Origin: CAZVIK01 sp964627045
Lineage (GTDB): Bacteria; Acidobacteriota; Terriglobia; Bryobacterales; Bryobacteraceae
Length of the DNA stretch: 10,778 nt
Assembly (NCBI GenBank): GCA_964627045.1
Contig: CAZVIK010000141.1
Span: 1 to 10,778 of the forward strand
Direction of reading: 5' to 3'
In this document: one piece after another, positions 1-7,165 of the stretch
Position numbering within the stretch: position 1 is the stretch's first letter
How the letters are laid out: the number at the start of each line of letters is the position of its first letter
Notes under the pieces: model-generated
What the model was told of the DNA's origin: nothing
The model's input: the letters and a program-made list of their open reading frames with translations, nothing else
Database searches by the model: none
Program-made: the position numbers and the translations under genes

Positions 1-151
1 CTACCGTTCCGGGCTCAGGAGCGAAGAAGCTTTGGCTCGCATCGAGGCGGAAGTCCCTACCGAGCACACCCTCCACCTGGTCCGGTTCGTCCGCTCGAGC
101 AAACGCGGAATCTGCCGCGAGCGCAACGCTTCAAGCCTTCGCGAGGACTGA
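1..151 (+). CDS. lpxA: LpxA, C-terminal end only (acyl-ACP--UDP-N-acetylglucosamine O-acyltransferase)
   Basis: This is the last 49 codons of a gene that enters from the left edge; frame 2 is open from base 2 to the TGA at 149-151. LpxA catalyses the first step of lipid A synthesis in the cytoplasm, moving a hydroxyacyl chain from ACP to UDP-GlcNAc. The visible tail begins YRSGLRSEEALARIE and continues to HLVRFVRSSKRGICR. This matches the helical C-terminal domain of LpxA, which typically reads Y-(K/R)-x-x-(Y/F)-RSG, then an acidic helix, then a phenylalanine and S-(K/T)-RG-(L/I)-x-R at the end. The left-handed beta-helix lies outside the window. About ten residues follow the usual RG-x-x-R terminus, and the codons for most of them overlap the end of the convergent gene at 131. 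It could in principle be another acyltransferase with the same tail, but the match is good for so short a piece. Confidence 0.78.
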   Translation, partial: YRSGLRSEEALARIEAEVPTEHTLHLVRFVRSSKRGICRERNASSLRED

Positions 152-1743
152 CGGCGCGCCGTGCCCGTCTCTCCGCTTCATCAGCAACACCGCGAGCAGC
201 GCCACAAGGTAGAGAGCGCCGCCCGCAAGAAGCGTTCGACTCAGTCCGGCATAGATCGCGAGGAAGATGGCGCTGACCGATCCAAGCACGCTCGACGCCG
301 AGTTCAACGCCCAGGCCCATTTGACCGAGGACTTGTGGACGATCTCCAGCATGGCGAGACCCGTGGGCAATGGCATCCCCATGCAAAACGCCGGCGGGGC
401 GATCATCAGGACGGTCAACGCGACCTTCAGCCAGTTCGGCCAGCCAACTCCCGCTTCGGTCACCGGCCCAACCACCACCGTAAGCAGCGCCACAGCCACG
501 GCCACCAGCGACATCATCGCGCCCAGCCGTTTTCCGGACAGCCCCACGATCCGGCGGCTGAAGTAGCTACCCGCTCCGCTGGCGATCAGCATGGAGAAGA
601 TAATGACGGTCAGCGCATAGGTAGGGTGGCCCAGGAAGAGCACAAAGCGCTGGATCAGCGCGATCTCGACGAGGATATACCCCGCCCCGATGGCCGCAAA
701 GTAGAGTAGGTATTTCAGCATTTCTCGATCACGCGGCACGCGCTCCCGTAACAGCAGCGGCGGCAGCGCCAGGATGATCGCCGTCGCGGCCAGGCTGATC
801 GCCAGAAGGCCGAACATTACAGGCACGGCCATGTTCACCTGAAAGTCCGCCCGGGAGGCGTCCGGTCTTCCCCCGCGAAAGAAGTAGCGGAAAAATGTCA
901 TGAAGTCGCGAGGTTGCACCGAGTAGAAGAAGAACGGCCGGTTGTCGTCCACCGCACGAATGTTGTACGGGTAACTCTTCTCGAACGCCGCGACGTCTGG
1001 GCTGAGCAGCATTTCGGTGAAAGGATTGGGAATCGTCTCGCCGGGAAGGTAGATCGGCTGGAAGCCCGAAGCGCCGATGAGCTGTTTGGCACGCGCCAGA
1101 TCTTCGGCGGGAAACGGCTTCCGGGAGATCAGGACCGTGTCCATCGCGCCCCAACCCTCCGTGTCCGTGAGTTTGCCCTCCCGGACGACGATCACGTGCC
1201 GCCAAACCTCCTTTTCACCGAGCCGCGCCAGAGCCACTCTCGCCAGTGACAACAAACGCAGCGACTCGCGCGGCGGCTCAAGTCCCCATCGCGTGAACGC
1301 CAGGAAGCCGTCGTCGGTCAGGCGCCGGAGGTAGTCGTGAAAGGCGTCACTGGTGTAAAGGTTGTTCTCGGAAAGCGCGTACGCCCCGGCGGCCGTGGAG
1401 GCCCAGGTATCGACCAGCGTGGCTTGAATCACCTGGTACTTCTCTTTGCTGCGACGCACGAAGCTGCGGCCTTCTTCGACCACGATGCTGAGCTCTGGCG
1501 AGGTGTAAAGGTAGCGGCTGTACTGCGGGAACCGTTCCTGCATCACGGTTTGGGCGATGATGGGGTTGATCTCCACTCCCGTCACGTCGCGGCTGCCCGA
1601 AGCCACCGCGCGCGCCACATCCCATCCGCCGCCCGGTCCGATGATGAGTGCCTTTGCGCCCGGCCTGAGGGCATAGGGAAATCCGGGGCCGGGCATGAGC
1701 AGCGCCTCGCGGTCTTGCTCGCGCATGTACTTCAGCTCGAAGT
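131..1743 (-). CDS. Membrane protein with spermidine-synthase-like domain, C-terminal part (5' end in assembly gap)
   Basis: These 536 codons continue the gene whose start lies at 2595. They first encode a SAM-binding-type Rossmann domain. It has a glycine-rich loop IIGPGGGWDVARA at about 1642-1604, an acidic residue ending beta-2 in GVEINPII near 1572, and an FxxYLxxL-like helix after NNLYTSDAFHDYL. This resembles polyamine aminopropyltransferases (SpeE family). The site that reads D-x-x-D-P in true spermidine synthases reads VDTWAS here (Asp codon 1409-1411), so the second aspartate is lost and spermidine synthesis is doubtful. After about residue 280 of this part come roughly seven hydrophobic membrane segments, including LLYFAAIGAGYILVEIALI and GMPLPTGLAML, and then a basic cytoplasmic tail. 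ATG 1726 is an internal methionine: the frame stays open through the five upstream codons into the Ns. The 3' end overlaps lpxA by 21 bp. Proteins with this layout are usually annotated spermidine-synthase-like and are of unknown substrate. Confidence 0.85.
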
Positions 1744-1753
1744 NNNNNNNNNN
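1744..1753. other. Assembly gap (10 Ns)
   Basis: Ten Ns interrupt the spermidine-synthase-like gene. The coding frame to the right (ending DADAST plus a partial Ala codon GCN) and the frame to the left (partial codon NAC, then FELKYM) join in frame only if the missing length is 2 modulo 3. Ten is 1 modulo 3, so ten is a placeholder, not a measured length, or else a base is wrong beside the gap. Only a handful of residues should be missing, since in such proteins the segment between this IDADA-type strand and the following helix is short. Confidence 0.95.
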
Positions 1754-2595
1754 GCGGTCGAGGCGTCCGCGTCGATGTACACGGTGGGGGCGCCGTTACC
1801 GGGGTCCGGCGCCACGGCGATCCGCGAAAAACTGTTCCACTTGACGAACTGCTCGTTCTGAAGTGCGGCGCCCTTGGCGTACTTGACGTCGATCACGCGG
1901 AACTTGGCGTTGTATCCGAGCAACACCAGGAGCGCGAGCGAGAGCACCACGCTGGCCACGCGGCCCGTGACGCGGCCACCAAGGCTGAACCAGATGGCCG
2001 CGCTCGCCGCATAGATCGCGGCCGTGGCGATCACGGTGTTCGGACCGCCGAACGTGTTTAGCAGCGGCACCAGCAGCAGGCAACCGGCGCCCGCGCCGAT
2101 CAGATCGTAGAAGTAGACCCGGTCCACGCGCTCGATGCTTTCGGCGATCGCCAGCGACACGGTGGTGCCCGCCAGGAAGAACGGCAGAGTGCTCGGGAAG
2201 TAAACCGCCGCCAGAGACCAGAAGCCCAAGTCCTGACGGATGGAGAGGCTGAGGATCAGCGACAGCAGCACCACAAGCGAGTTGGCCGCCGCCAACAGGC
2301 CGAGTTTCACCGGCAGGGAGGCGCGCCAATCGGCGACGAGGTAGGAGAACACGCCGCCGGCTCCCAGTCCGAACAGCGCGATGGAGATCGCCAGAAACGC
2401 GAAGTGGTAGTGAAACACCACCGAAAAGATGCGTGTGAGCGATAGCTCCAACAGGAGGGTCGCCAGCGTTGTCAGACCCACCCCAATGTAAAACAACGGC
2501 CAGCGCAGACGCTGCGATCCGGCGGTGGAAGTGCTGTAGCCCAATCTACATGTTACATCGCGCCCATCTCGGGCGCGGTCCGATCCGCGCGTCAT
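1754..2595 (-). CDS. Membrane protein with spermidine-synthase-like domain, N-terminal part (3' end in assembly gap)
   Basis: This is the first 280 codons of the gene completed at 131. After about 30 hydrophilic, Arg-rich residues there are about seven membrane segments, beginning WPLFYIGVGLTTLATLLLEL and FAFLAISIALFGLGAGGVF. The conserved loop VYFYDLIGAGAGC is typical of membrane-bound spermidine-synthase-like proteins. The last segment leads into a soluble part (FVKWNSFSRIAVAP, then VYIDADAST) that forms the start of the Rossmann-type domain. ATG 2595 gives a start only 31 bp from the divergent osmC ATG and has no visible Shine-Dalgarno site. A TTG at 2544 (then GYSTSTAGSQR) keeps all membrane segments and would leave 82 bp for regulation, so the start is unsettled. 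With the C-terminal part the protein exceeds 816 residues, with membrane blocks flanking one enzymatic domain. Confidence 0.82.
2559..2577. repeat. Perfect 7-bp inverted repeat (hairpin) between divergent genes
   Basis: CGCGCCC at 2559-2565 and GGGCGCG at 2571-2577 are perfect inverted repeats around a 5-base loop (ATCTC). They lie just upstream of osmC and inside the extreme 5' end of the divergent membrane gene if ATG 2595 is its start. There is no T-run, so it is not a standard terminator. A palindrome ACATGT (2548-2553) inside a TACAT direct repeat lies next to it. It may be an operator or chance in GC-rich DNA. Confidence 0.35.
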
Positions 2596-2612
2596 GACCG
2601 CTACACTGGTAG

Positions 2613-2618
2613 AGGAGG
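2613..2618 (+). promoter_or_regulatory. Shine-Dalgarno site of osmC
   Basis: A consensus AGGAGG lies 8 bases before ATG 2627. It decides the osmC start against the in-frame ATG at 2594, which would add eleven residues that have no counterpart in OsmC. No convincing -35/-10 pair was found upstream. Confidence 0.8.
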
Positions 2619-2626
2619 CACACAAT

Positions 2627-3052
2627 ATGAAGCGTTCGGCGCGAGCCAGATGGAGTGGAGACCTTAAGGGCGGGAAGGGCGCGATTTCGACCGCCACCGG
2701 AGTCCTGTCACAGACTCCCTATTCCTTCCGGGACAGATTCGAAGACGGCCCGGCGACCAACCCCGAAGAGTTGCTGGCGGCGGCGCACGCCGGTTGTTTC
2801 ACCATGGCTTTGTCTTTGCAGCTCTCGCTGGCCGGTATGATCGCCGACAGCATGGAAACGGTCTGCACCATCACCTTGGAGCAGGAAGACGGCGGCTTCG
2901 CCATCACTCACAGCCACCTGGATCTCGTCGCAAAGATCCCGGGCGCGTCAAATGAGGCGTTTCAGGCGGCGGCGAACGCAGCAAAAACGGGGTGCCCCGT
3001 TTCGAAGCTGTTCAACGCCGATATCACGCTGGATGCACGCCTGGTGAACTGA
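2627..3052 (+). CDS. osmC: OsmC-type peroxiredoxin (organic/inorganic hydroperoxide reductase)
   Basis: The product has 141 residues, the usual OsmC length (E. coli OsmC is about 143). OsmC/Ohr proteins are cytoplasmic thiol peroxidases that reduce hydroperoxides with two cysteines, as homodimers. The N-terminal strand ARWSGDLKGGKGAISTATG and the PYSFRDRFED and TNPEELLAAAHAGCFTMALS blocks follow E. coli OsmC almost position by position. They give the peroxidatic cysteine at C57, the resolving cysteine at C123 in KTGCPVSKLF, R37, and glutamates in the NPEEL motif. The FAIT motif and the shape of the C-terminal strand (ADITLDARL) mark the OsmC branch rather than Ohr or YhfA. C80 is an extra cysteine. 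The gene stands alone: it diverges from the membrane gene and converges on the propeller gene. It is likely induced by osmotic or oxidative stress, but no operator is recognisable. Confidence 0.95.
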   Translation: MKRSARARWSGDLKGGKGAISTATGVLSQTPYSFRDRFEDGPATNPEELLAAAHAGCFTMALSLQLSLAGMIADSMETVCTITLEQEDGGFAITHSHLDLVAKIPGASNEAFQAAANAAKTGCPVSKLFNADITLDARLVN

Positions 3053-3078
3053 TGTCCGGCCCCCCCGCCGTCGGGAGG

Positions 3079-3103
3079 GAAGCGCGGCCCGCTGCGCGGC
3101 TTC
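3079..3103. terminator. Possible bidirectional terminator between convergent genes
   Basis: In the 73 bp between the ends of osmC and the propeller gene, GAAGC (3079-3083) pairs with GCTTC (3099-3103). The stem extends by three GC pairs if one base bulges. A weak T-rich stretch (TTCGATTTCG) follows on the plus side. The position suits a shared terminator, but the poor T-tract leaves it uncertain. A C7 run (3060-3066) precedes it. Confidence 0.3.
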
Positions 3104-3125
3104 GATTTCGACCCGGGGCTGTGGC

Positions 3126-5333
3126 CTATCGAACGACCGTCTTGGCCACCGACTGGTTGTCGTAAACGTCGGTCACACGAACAGCCAGGGTGTGCTCCGT
3201 GCCGGCGAGCCCGTTTAGCGTTAAGACGTAGTCGTGCGCCTGCGAATCGGTCACCACAGTCGTTGGCTCCGCCACGAGCCATTCGCCGCCATCCACTGAA
3301 TACTCGGCGGATTGCAGCAGGCTGTTTGCGTCCTTGGCGGTCCACCTCGCCTCGATTCTCCCCGCCGACCGTGTGGCCACCAAGCCCGTGATTTCGGGGG
3401 ACGAGTTGTCGATCAGAAACGGCGGGCTGACAAGCTGTGCGGTGAGTTCCTGTCCCGGCGGATTGCTGGGCAAATCCGAAACCGTGACGCGGAGCCGGTA
3501 CTCCCCATCGGCAAAGGCGGTGGAGTCCCAACTGAGGTACTTCTCCTTCACTTTGTCTCTGAGAAGCCTCCACTCGGATTCCCCCGCGCCGCGAATCTCC
3601 ACGCGGCTCAAGAGATCGTCGCCGTTATCGTCGCTGGCGGCCCACCGCGCCCCGATCTGCCCCTTTTCGTATTGCAGGGTGACGACGCCTTGGTCGGCCA
3701 ATGGAACCTGCGGTTGGGTGCGGCGCGCACGGCCCAGCGGCTGGAGGGTCAGGTTCCGCGACGGAGTCATGGTGAGCGACTGAACCGGGAACCGGTAGTT
3801 GGCGGCGGTAATCTCGATCTGCTGGAGCACCGGCGGCGCGTTTCTTGGCAGATAGGCCACCGAAACCGAAGAGATTTCGGGCGACTCTCCGGCTGGCGCC
3901 GAAGACATCGTCAGCCGCCATTGCAGAAAACGGGCACGCGGCGAGGCGACCCGTCCGCCGTCGGAGTCCGGCGTCACCGCCAGCCAGGGGCTCCAATCCT
4001 GGCGCGGCCTTTCCAGGTTGCCGCTCCGCGTTTGGAATCGAACGCCGCCGCCGTTGGGAGCGCCCGTGTAGGTCAGCCTTCCCCACAGTGAGAACAGCGA
4101 CGCGTCGAAGACATCGCTGTCGGCGGTGCCTTCCTTTTCCAGCTCGGGTCCAAGCCGGAACACCTTTCCGATGTTTCCGGTGGCTGCGTAGATGCGGCCC
4201 TGCCGGCCTGCGGCGAGCGCCGTCACCTGCGTCGGAGAGGCGACTGCCAGCACGGAGTACATGACATCGGAGTCCACCCGATAGATGGTCCCGCGGTTTC
4301 CGGTCGCCAACAACGGGCGGCCCTGGGGATCCAGGGCCACTGCGTATGCTACGGCCTGCACGTGATTCCAAATCCGGCGCGCGTAACCGTCAGGTTCGAT
4401 CCGGTAGACCTCCGATCCGCCGGTCAACATCGGCTGAGCAGGGACGGTCGTCGCCGCGGGCGGGGCCGCGGGCCCCGTTGGCGCTGGCGCTGCCGCCTGG
4501 GCGGTGGCGGGTGCGACAGCGACAGTCGAGACGGGGGGAGCGACGGGCGTCAAGGGCAAGGCCGGGGCCGTCTTGTTGGCGACGGCAACGGCGAAGATCC
4601 GCCCGTCGGGCCCCGCCGCCACGGCGGTCACTTCCCGTTTAGGCGTCTCGAAGAGAACGAACCCCTGGCCGTCGGAGCCGACGCGAATCACCAGTCCGTC
4701 CGGCTCCGTTCCCACGATCAGGTTTCCCTTGTTGTCGACCGCCAGCGAACGGGCGTGCGTCTGGTCCGTCCGATAAAAGACCGATCCCCTGCCGTCGGGC
4801 GTGATCCGGTGGACCTGTCCCTGGTCGCCGGTTGCGAGATAGAGGTCGCCCTTGGCGTCGAACACCATGGCCCAGGCGTACTTCGCCTTAGGATCGTAGA
4901 ACACCTCGGACCTTCCGGCCGGATCGATACGGTAGACCTTGGCATCCGGCGAGGTTGCGGCGTACACCCGGTCATTGCGGTCCAGCGCCAGCGCATGCAC
5001 CTCCAATGCATCCAGATCCGCGAAGACGCGGCTCGTGCCGTCCGGGGCGATCACATAGACCCGCGCCGCCGGACTCCCCGGCCCGCCCCCCCCGGCGTAG
5101 ACGGTGCCCTTGGAATCCTCGGCCAGCGCCCAAAGATAGGGCGTCGAGGAATCGAGAATCTCCTGAAACACGGGCCCCAGCGACAAACGCCCGTCGCTCC
5201 GCAGTGCAACGTTCTTCAACGTGGCCTTTTCGAATTCCGCGAATTCGGATTGCCGCCACGTGCCTGCTTCCACGGCGCCGGCTTGGAGGGAAGACAGAAG
5301 GGCCGCCGTCAAACTGAGGATCAGTCTAGTCAT
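3126..5333 (-). CDS. Exported seven-bladed beta-propeller protein with C-terminal Ig-like region
   Basis: The product has 735 residues from ATG 5333. A TTG six bases upstream is possible but less likely. Residues 1-23 form a signal peptide with a core LILSLTAALLSSL and probable cleavage after AVEA. Residues 65-395 hold seven repeats of about 40 residues. Each follows the pattern hydrophobic pair - D/G-x-x-G-x-(V/L/I)-Y-A-(A/G)-T-G ... G-x-V-(Y/H)-R-(I/V)-x-P-x-G, as in LYLATGDQGQVHRITPDG and IYAATGNIGKVFRLG. This is an NHL/YVTN-like beta-propeller. Blade 5 is split by a Pro/Ala-rich insert at 255-303. Residues 405-500 are a beta-rich segment with TRSGN, WSPW and ARFLQWRL motifs, and 500-735 is probably two fibronectin/Ig-like domains (D-x-SSPEITGLVATR). 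The protein is probably periplasmic or surface-bound; its ligand is unknown and no enzyme motif is seen. It follows the S55 gene by 9 bp, so the two are probably cotranscribed. A G8 tract lies in blade 1. Confidence 0.85.
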   Translation of the reverse strand: MTRLILSLTAALLSSLQAGAVEAGTWRQSEFAEFEKATLKNVALRSDGRLSLGPVFQEILDSSTPYLWALAEDSKGTVYAGGGGPGSPAARVYVIAPDGTSRVFADLDALEVHALALDRNDRVYAATSPDAKVYRIDPAGRSEVFYDPKAKYAWAMVFDAKGDLYLATGDQGQVHRITPDGRGSVFYRTDQTHARSLAVDNKGNLIVGTEPDGLVIRVGSDGQGFVLFETPKREVTAVAAGPDGRIFAVAVANKTAPALPLTPVAPPVSTVAVAPATAQAAAPAPTGPAAPPAATTVPAQPMLTGGSEVYRIEPDGYARRIWNHVQAVAYAVALDPQGRPLLATGNRGTIYRVDSDVMYSVLAVASPTQVTALAAGRQGRIYAATGNIGKVFRLGPELEKEGTADSDVFDASLFSLWGRLTYTGAPNGGGVRFQTRSGNLERPRQDWSPWLAVTPDSDGGRVASPRARFLQWRLTMSSAPAGESPEISSVSVAYLPRNAPPVLQQIEITAANYRFPVQSLTMTPSRNLTLQPLGRARRTQPQVPLADQGVVTLQYEKGQIGARWAASDDNGDDLLSRVEIRGAGESEWRLLRDKVKEKYLSWDSTAFADGEYRLRVTVSDLPSNPPGQELTAQLVSPPFLIDNSSPEITGLVATRSAGRIEARWTAKDANSLLQSAEYSVDGGEWLVAEPTTVVTDSQAHDYVLTLNGLAGTEHTLAVRVTDVYDNQSVAKTVVR

Positions 5334-5342
5334 GGTCAATGG

Positions 5343-7136
5343 TCACTTAACGGTGAACGCCAGCGTGTAGCTGCCGCCGATCACGTAGTCGAAGGGGATG
5401 GCAACCTGTTCCACCGCGGTTTCCCTGGCCGTGGTCAGAGAACGGCTGACGGCGGGCCCGGTTTGCATCACGTTCAACACCGACGCGGGAAGGCTGGGAA
5501 GCACCTTGTCGTCGAAGTAGGCGGTCGCGCCGGCCGTCAGCACCGAAACGTAGATCTGGTTGTTGGCCCGTTCCTGGCCGATGAGCGAGATGCTCCGGTC
5601 GAGTTCGATAAACCGGTTGACACGGGCGGCCGCCGATTGCGTCCGGTTCAGCGTGTCGGCATCGCTCAACTGAAGCCGGTGCTGGCCCTTGGCCAGATTC
5701 GACGGGATCTGCAACGTGAACGCTCTCTCCAGGCGCGGTCCCCGATATGGCCGGAGGAATACCTTCACCTGCACTTCCTCCCCCGCCTGCACTTCGTGCT
5801 GGGACATCCAGGCGCTCTCGATGGTGGCCGACCGGCGCTCATTAATCAGGTCGATATCCACTTCGACCGACCGGAATCGCGGGGCGGTGACCGCATTCGT
5901 GAACAGGCGGTTGAAGCGTTCGGCGAACCAATTGGCCAACAACAGCGGCGCGGGCGATTGGACCTCGCTCGGTGCCTGCATGGTGGACAGAGACAGGCTC
6001 CTTCCCCCGTCCAACTCCAAGGTCCCCCGCAGCCGGTAGGTGGTCTCTTCGCCGAAATCGTTGACCGCGGAGATGGAGTTGTAGAGCGTGGACAACAACA
6101 GGCTCGGCGTCAGCCGGTCGAGGAGGGACACATCGTAGCGAAACGACTTCTCAGCCCGCACCCGCCCGTCTTCACCCAACGACCGCACCGCGACGCGCAC
6201 CGGCATCATCTCTGCGCGTCCGCCCAGGACCCCCATCACGCCGCTGTGCCGGTCCTGGCGCAGTTCTCCCACGATGGCCGTCGCATTGGCTAGCTTATTG
6301 GGCTGAAGACTGGAGGCCAGCGTCATCAACACCTCGCCCTTGCTCATGGGCATGCTCACCCGGCCCATGTTCAATAACGAATGTCCGAACGCCAGCACCT
6401 GTTGGCCGTCGTTGTAGGTGACCGTTCCCATTCCCGTGACGGCCAGGTCGCCGGAAACGAGCACCGCCGCCACCATTTCTCCCGGCTTTAGCGATTGCTC
6501 CCAACCGGCCACGGGCTCGCTGCCTCGCAATGCTGCCGTTGCCCCCCCCTGCACAGGCGCCAGGCCAAATTGCTGGAAGGCCGGGGCGACCTCGCGCAGC
6601 ACTTCCGGCCGGAAGCCGGCAAAGGTCAGCGGCGTCTCGATCGGCGTCATCAACGGCAGTGGGATCCCGCCGGAGACCTGGCCCGTGTGGCCCGGCGCCG
6701 GCGCACGGGTGGAGTCGAAATCCGGCACCTCAAGCATCAGTTCGATCGGCGTGATGCCGCAGATCGTGTCGGGGGAGAGCACGCTGATGCGGGTCGAGAT
6801 GGCGCCAACCAACTTGCCGTCCACGTATACGGGCGACCCGCTCATTCCGCCGGCGACATTGGTGCGCAAAGCCTTGCCGCCCATCTTGCCCACGATGATG
6901 TCCTGCCGCGGACCGGCGGCGTTCTTGAAGACACCAACGATTTCGATCGGAATCGCCTCCGGCTCGGTCCCTTGCAGGACGGTCCAAGCCACCCCGGTCA
7001 TCCCGGCGGAGACTTCACCAATCTTCATGATGGCTGGTTTCCCGATGCCCGGCGGCGGTCCAGGAGCCTCCTGGCAAGCGCCGGCCGCAACGAAAACGAA
7101 TACGGCAAGTGCCGTCAATGCCCCCCAGTTCCTCAT
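5343..7136 (-). CDS. Exported SpoIVB-like S55-family serine peptidase homologue
   Basis: The product has 597 residues from ATG 7136, with AAGGAAG 8 bases upstream. Residues 1-22 are a signal peptide. AAGAC ends it, a poor lipobox (Ala at -3), so a lipoprotein is possible but not clear. Residues 40-140 match the C-terminal half of the S55 domain of Bacillus SpoIVB: GMTGVAWTVLQG, IPIEIVGV, then GMSGSPVYVDGKLVGAIS with the probable nucleophile S99, then GITPIELMLEV. Residues 235-262 (GMGTVTYNDGQQVLAFGHSL) match the segment of SpoIVB around its catalytic histidine, giving H252. No PDZ domain lies between, unlike SpoIVB. The rest (about 265-597) is beta-rich and unrecognised. S55 peptidases act outside the cytoplasmic membrane as signalling proteases; this organism shows no sign of sporulation, so the role differs. 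The natural partner or substrate candidate is the propeller protein encoded directly downstream. A G8 tract lies at 6542-6549. Confidence 0.85.
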   Translation of the reverse strand: MRNWGALTALAVFVFVAAGACQEAPGPPPGIGKPAIMKIGEVSAGMTGVAWTVLQGTEPEAIPIEIVGVFKNAAGPRQDIIVGKMGGKALRTNVAGGMSGSPVYVDGKLVGAISTRISVLSPDTICGITPIELMLEVPDFDSTRAPAPGHTGQVSGGIPLPLMTPIETPLTFAGFRPEVLREVAPAFQQFGLAPVQGGATAALRGSEPVAGWEQSLKPGEMVAAVLVSGDLAVTGMGTVTYNDGQQVLAFGHSLLNMGRVSMPMSKGEVLMTLASSLQPNKLANATAIVGELRQDRHSGVMGVLGGRAEMMPVRVAVRSLGEDGRVRAEKSFRYDVSLLDRLTPSLLLSTLYNSISAVNDFGEETTYRLRGTLELDGGRSLSLSTMQAPSEVQSPAPLLLANWFAERFNRLFTNAVTAPRFRSVEVDIDLINERRSATIESAWMSQHEVQAGEEVQVKVFLRPYRGPRLERAFTLQIPSNLAKGQHRLQLSDADTLNRTQSAAARVNRFIELDRSISLIGQERANNQIYVSVLTAGATAYFDDKVLPSLPASVLNVMQTGPAVSRSLTTARETAVEQVAIPFDYVIGGSYTLAFTVK

Positions 7137-7144
7137 CCAGGCCG

Positions 7145-7151
7145 CTTCCTT
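7145..7151 (-). promoter_or_regulatory. Shine-Dalgarno site of the S55 gene
   Basis: On the minus strand AAGGAAG sits 8 bases before ATG 7136, supporting that start. In-frame candidates further downstream would remove the signal peptide. Confidence 0.65.
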
Positions 7152-7165
7152 GGCGTGCTACGACC

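Noticed and set aside
161..709. Plus-strand frame of 182 codons after lpxA
   Set aside because: It is His/Arg/Gln-rich, lies antisense to the membrane gene, and has no family resemblance.
1337..1861. Plus-strand frame running through the N gap
   Set aside because: It exists only because the Ns are read as unknown residues, and it is antisense to the spermidine-synthase-like gene on both sides.
2602..2607. TACACT as a -10 box for osmC
   Set aside because: The implied transcription start would fall inside the AGGAGG ribosome site, and there is no -35 element at a suitable distance.
2596..2697. Upstream extension of the membrane gene into osmC (start at 2697)
   Set aside because: The extra 34 residues would be read antisense through the osmC ribosome site and first codons and lack any family feature.
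4440..4560. GC-rich low-complexity stretch considered as a tandem repeat array
   Set aside because: No repeat unit recurs exactly; it is simply the coding DNA of a Pro/Ala-rich protein segment.
4362..6293. A 643-codon plus-strand open frame across the propeller/S55 junction
   Set aside because: It is antisense to two well-supported genes and spans their boundary. Its translation is Arg/His/Gly/Pro-rich with no domain, signal or membrane segment. High GC with third-position bias makes such long antisense frames common.
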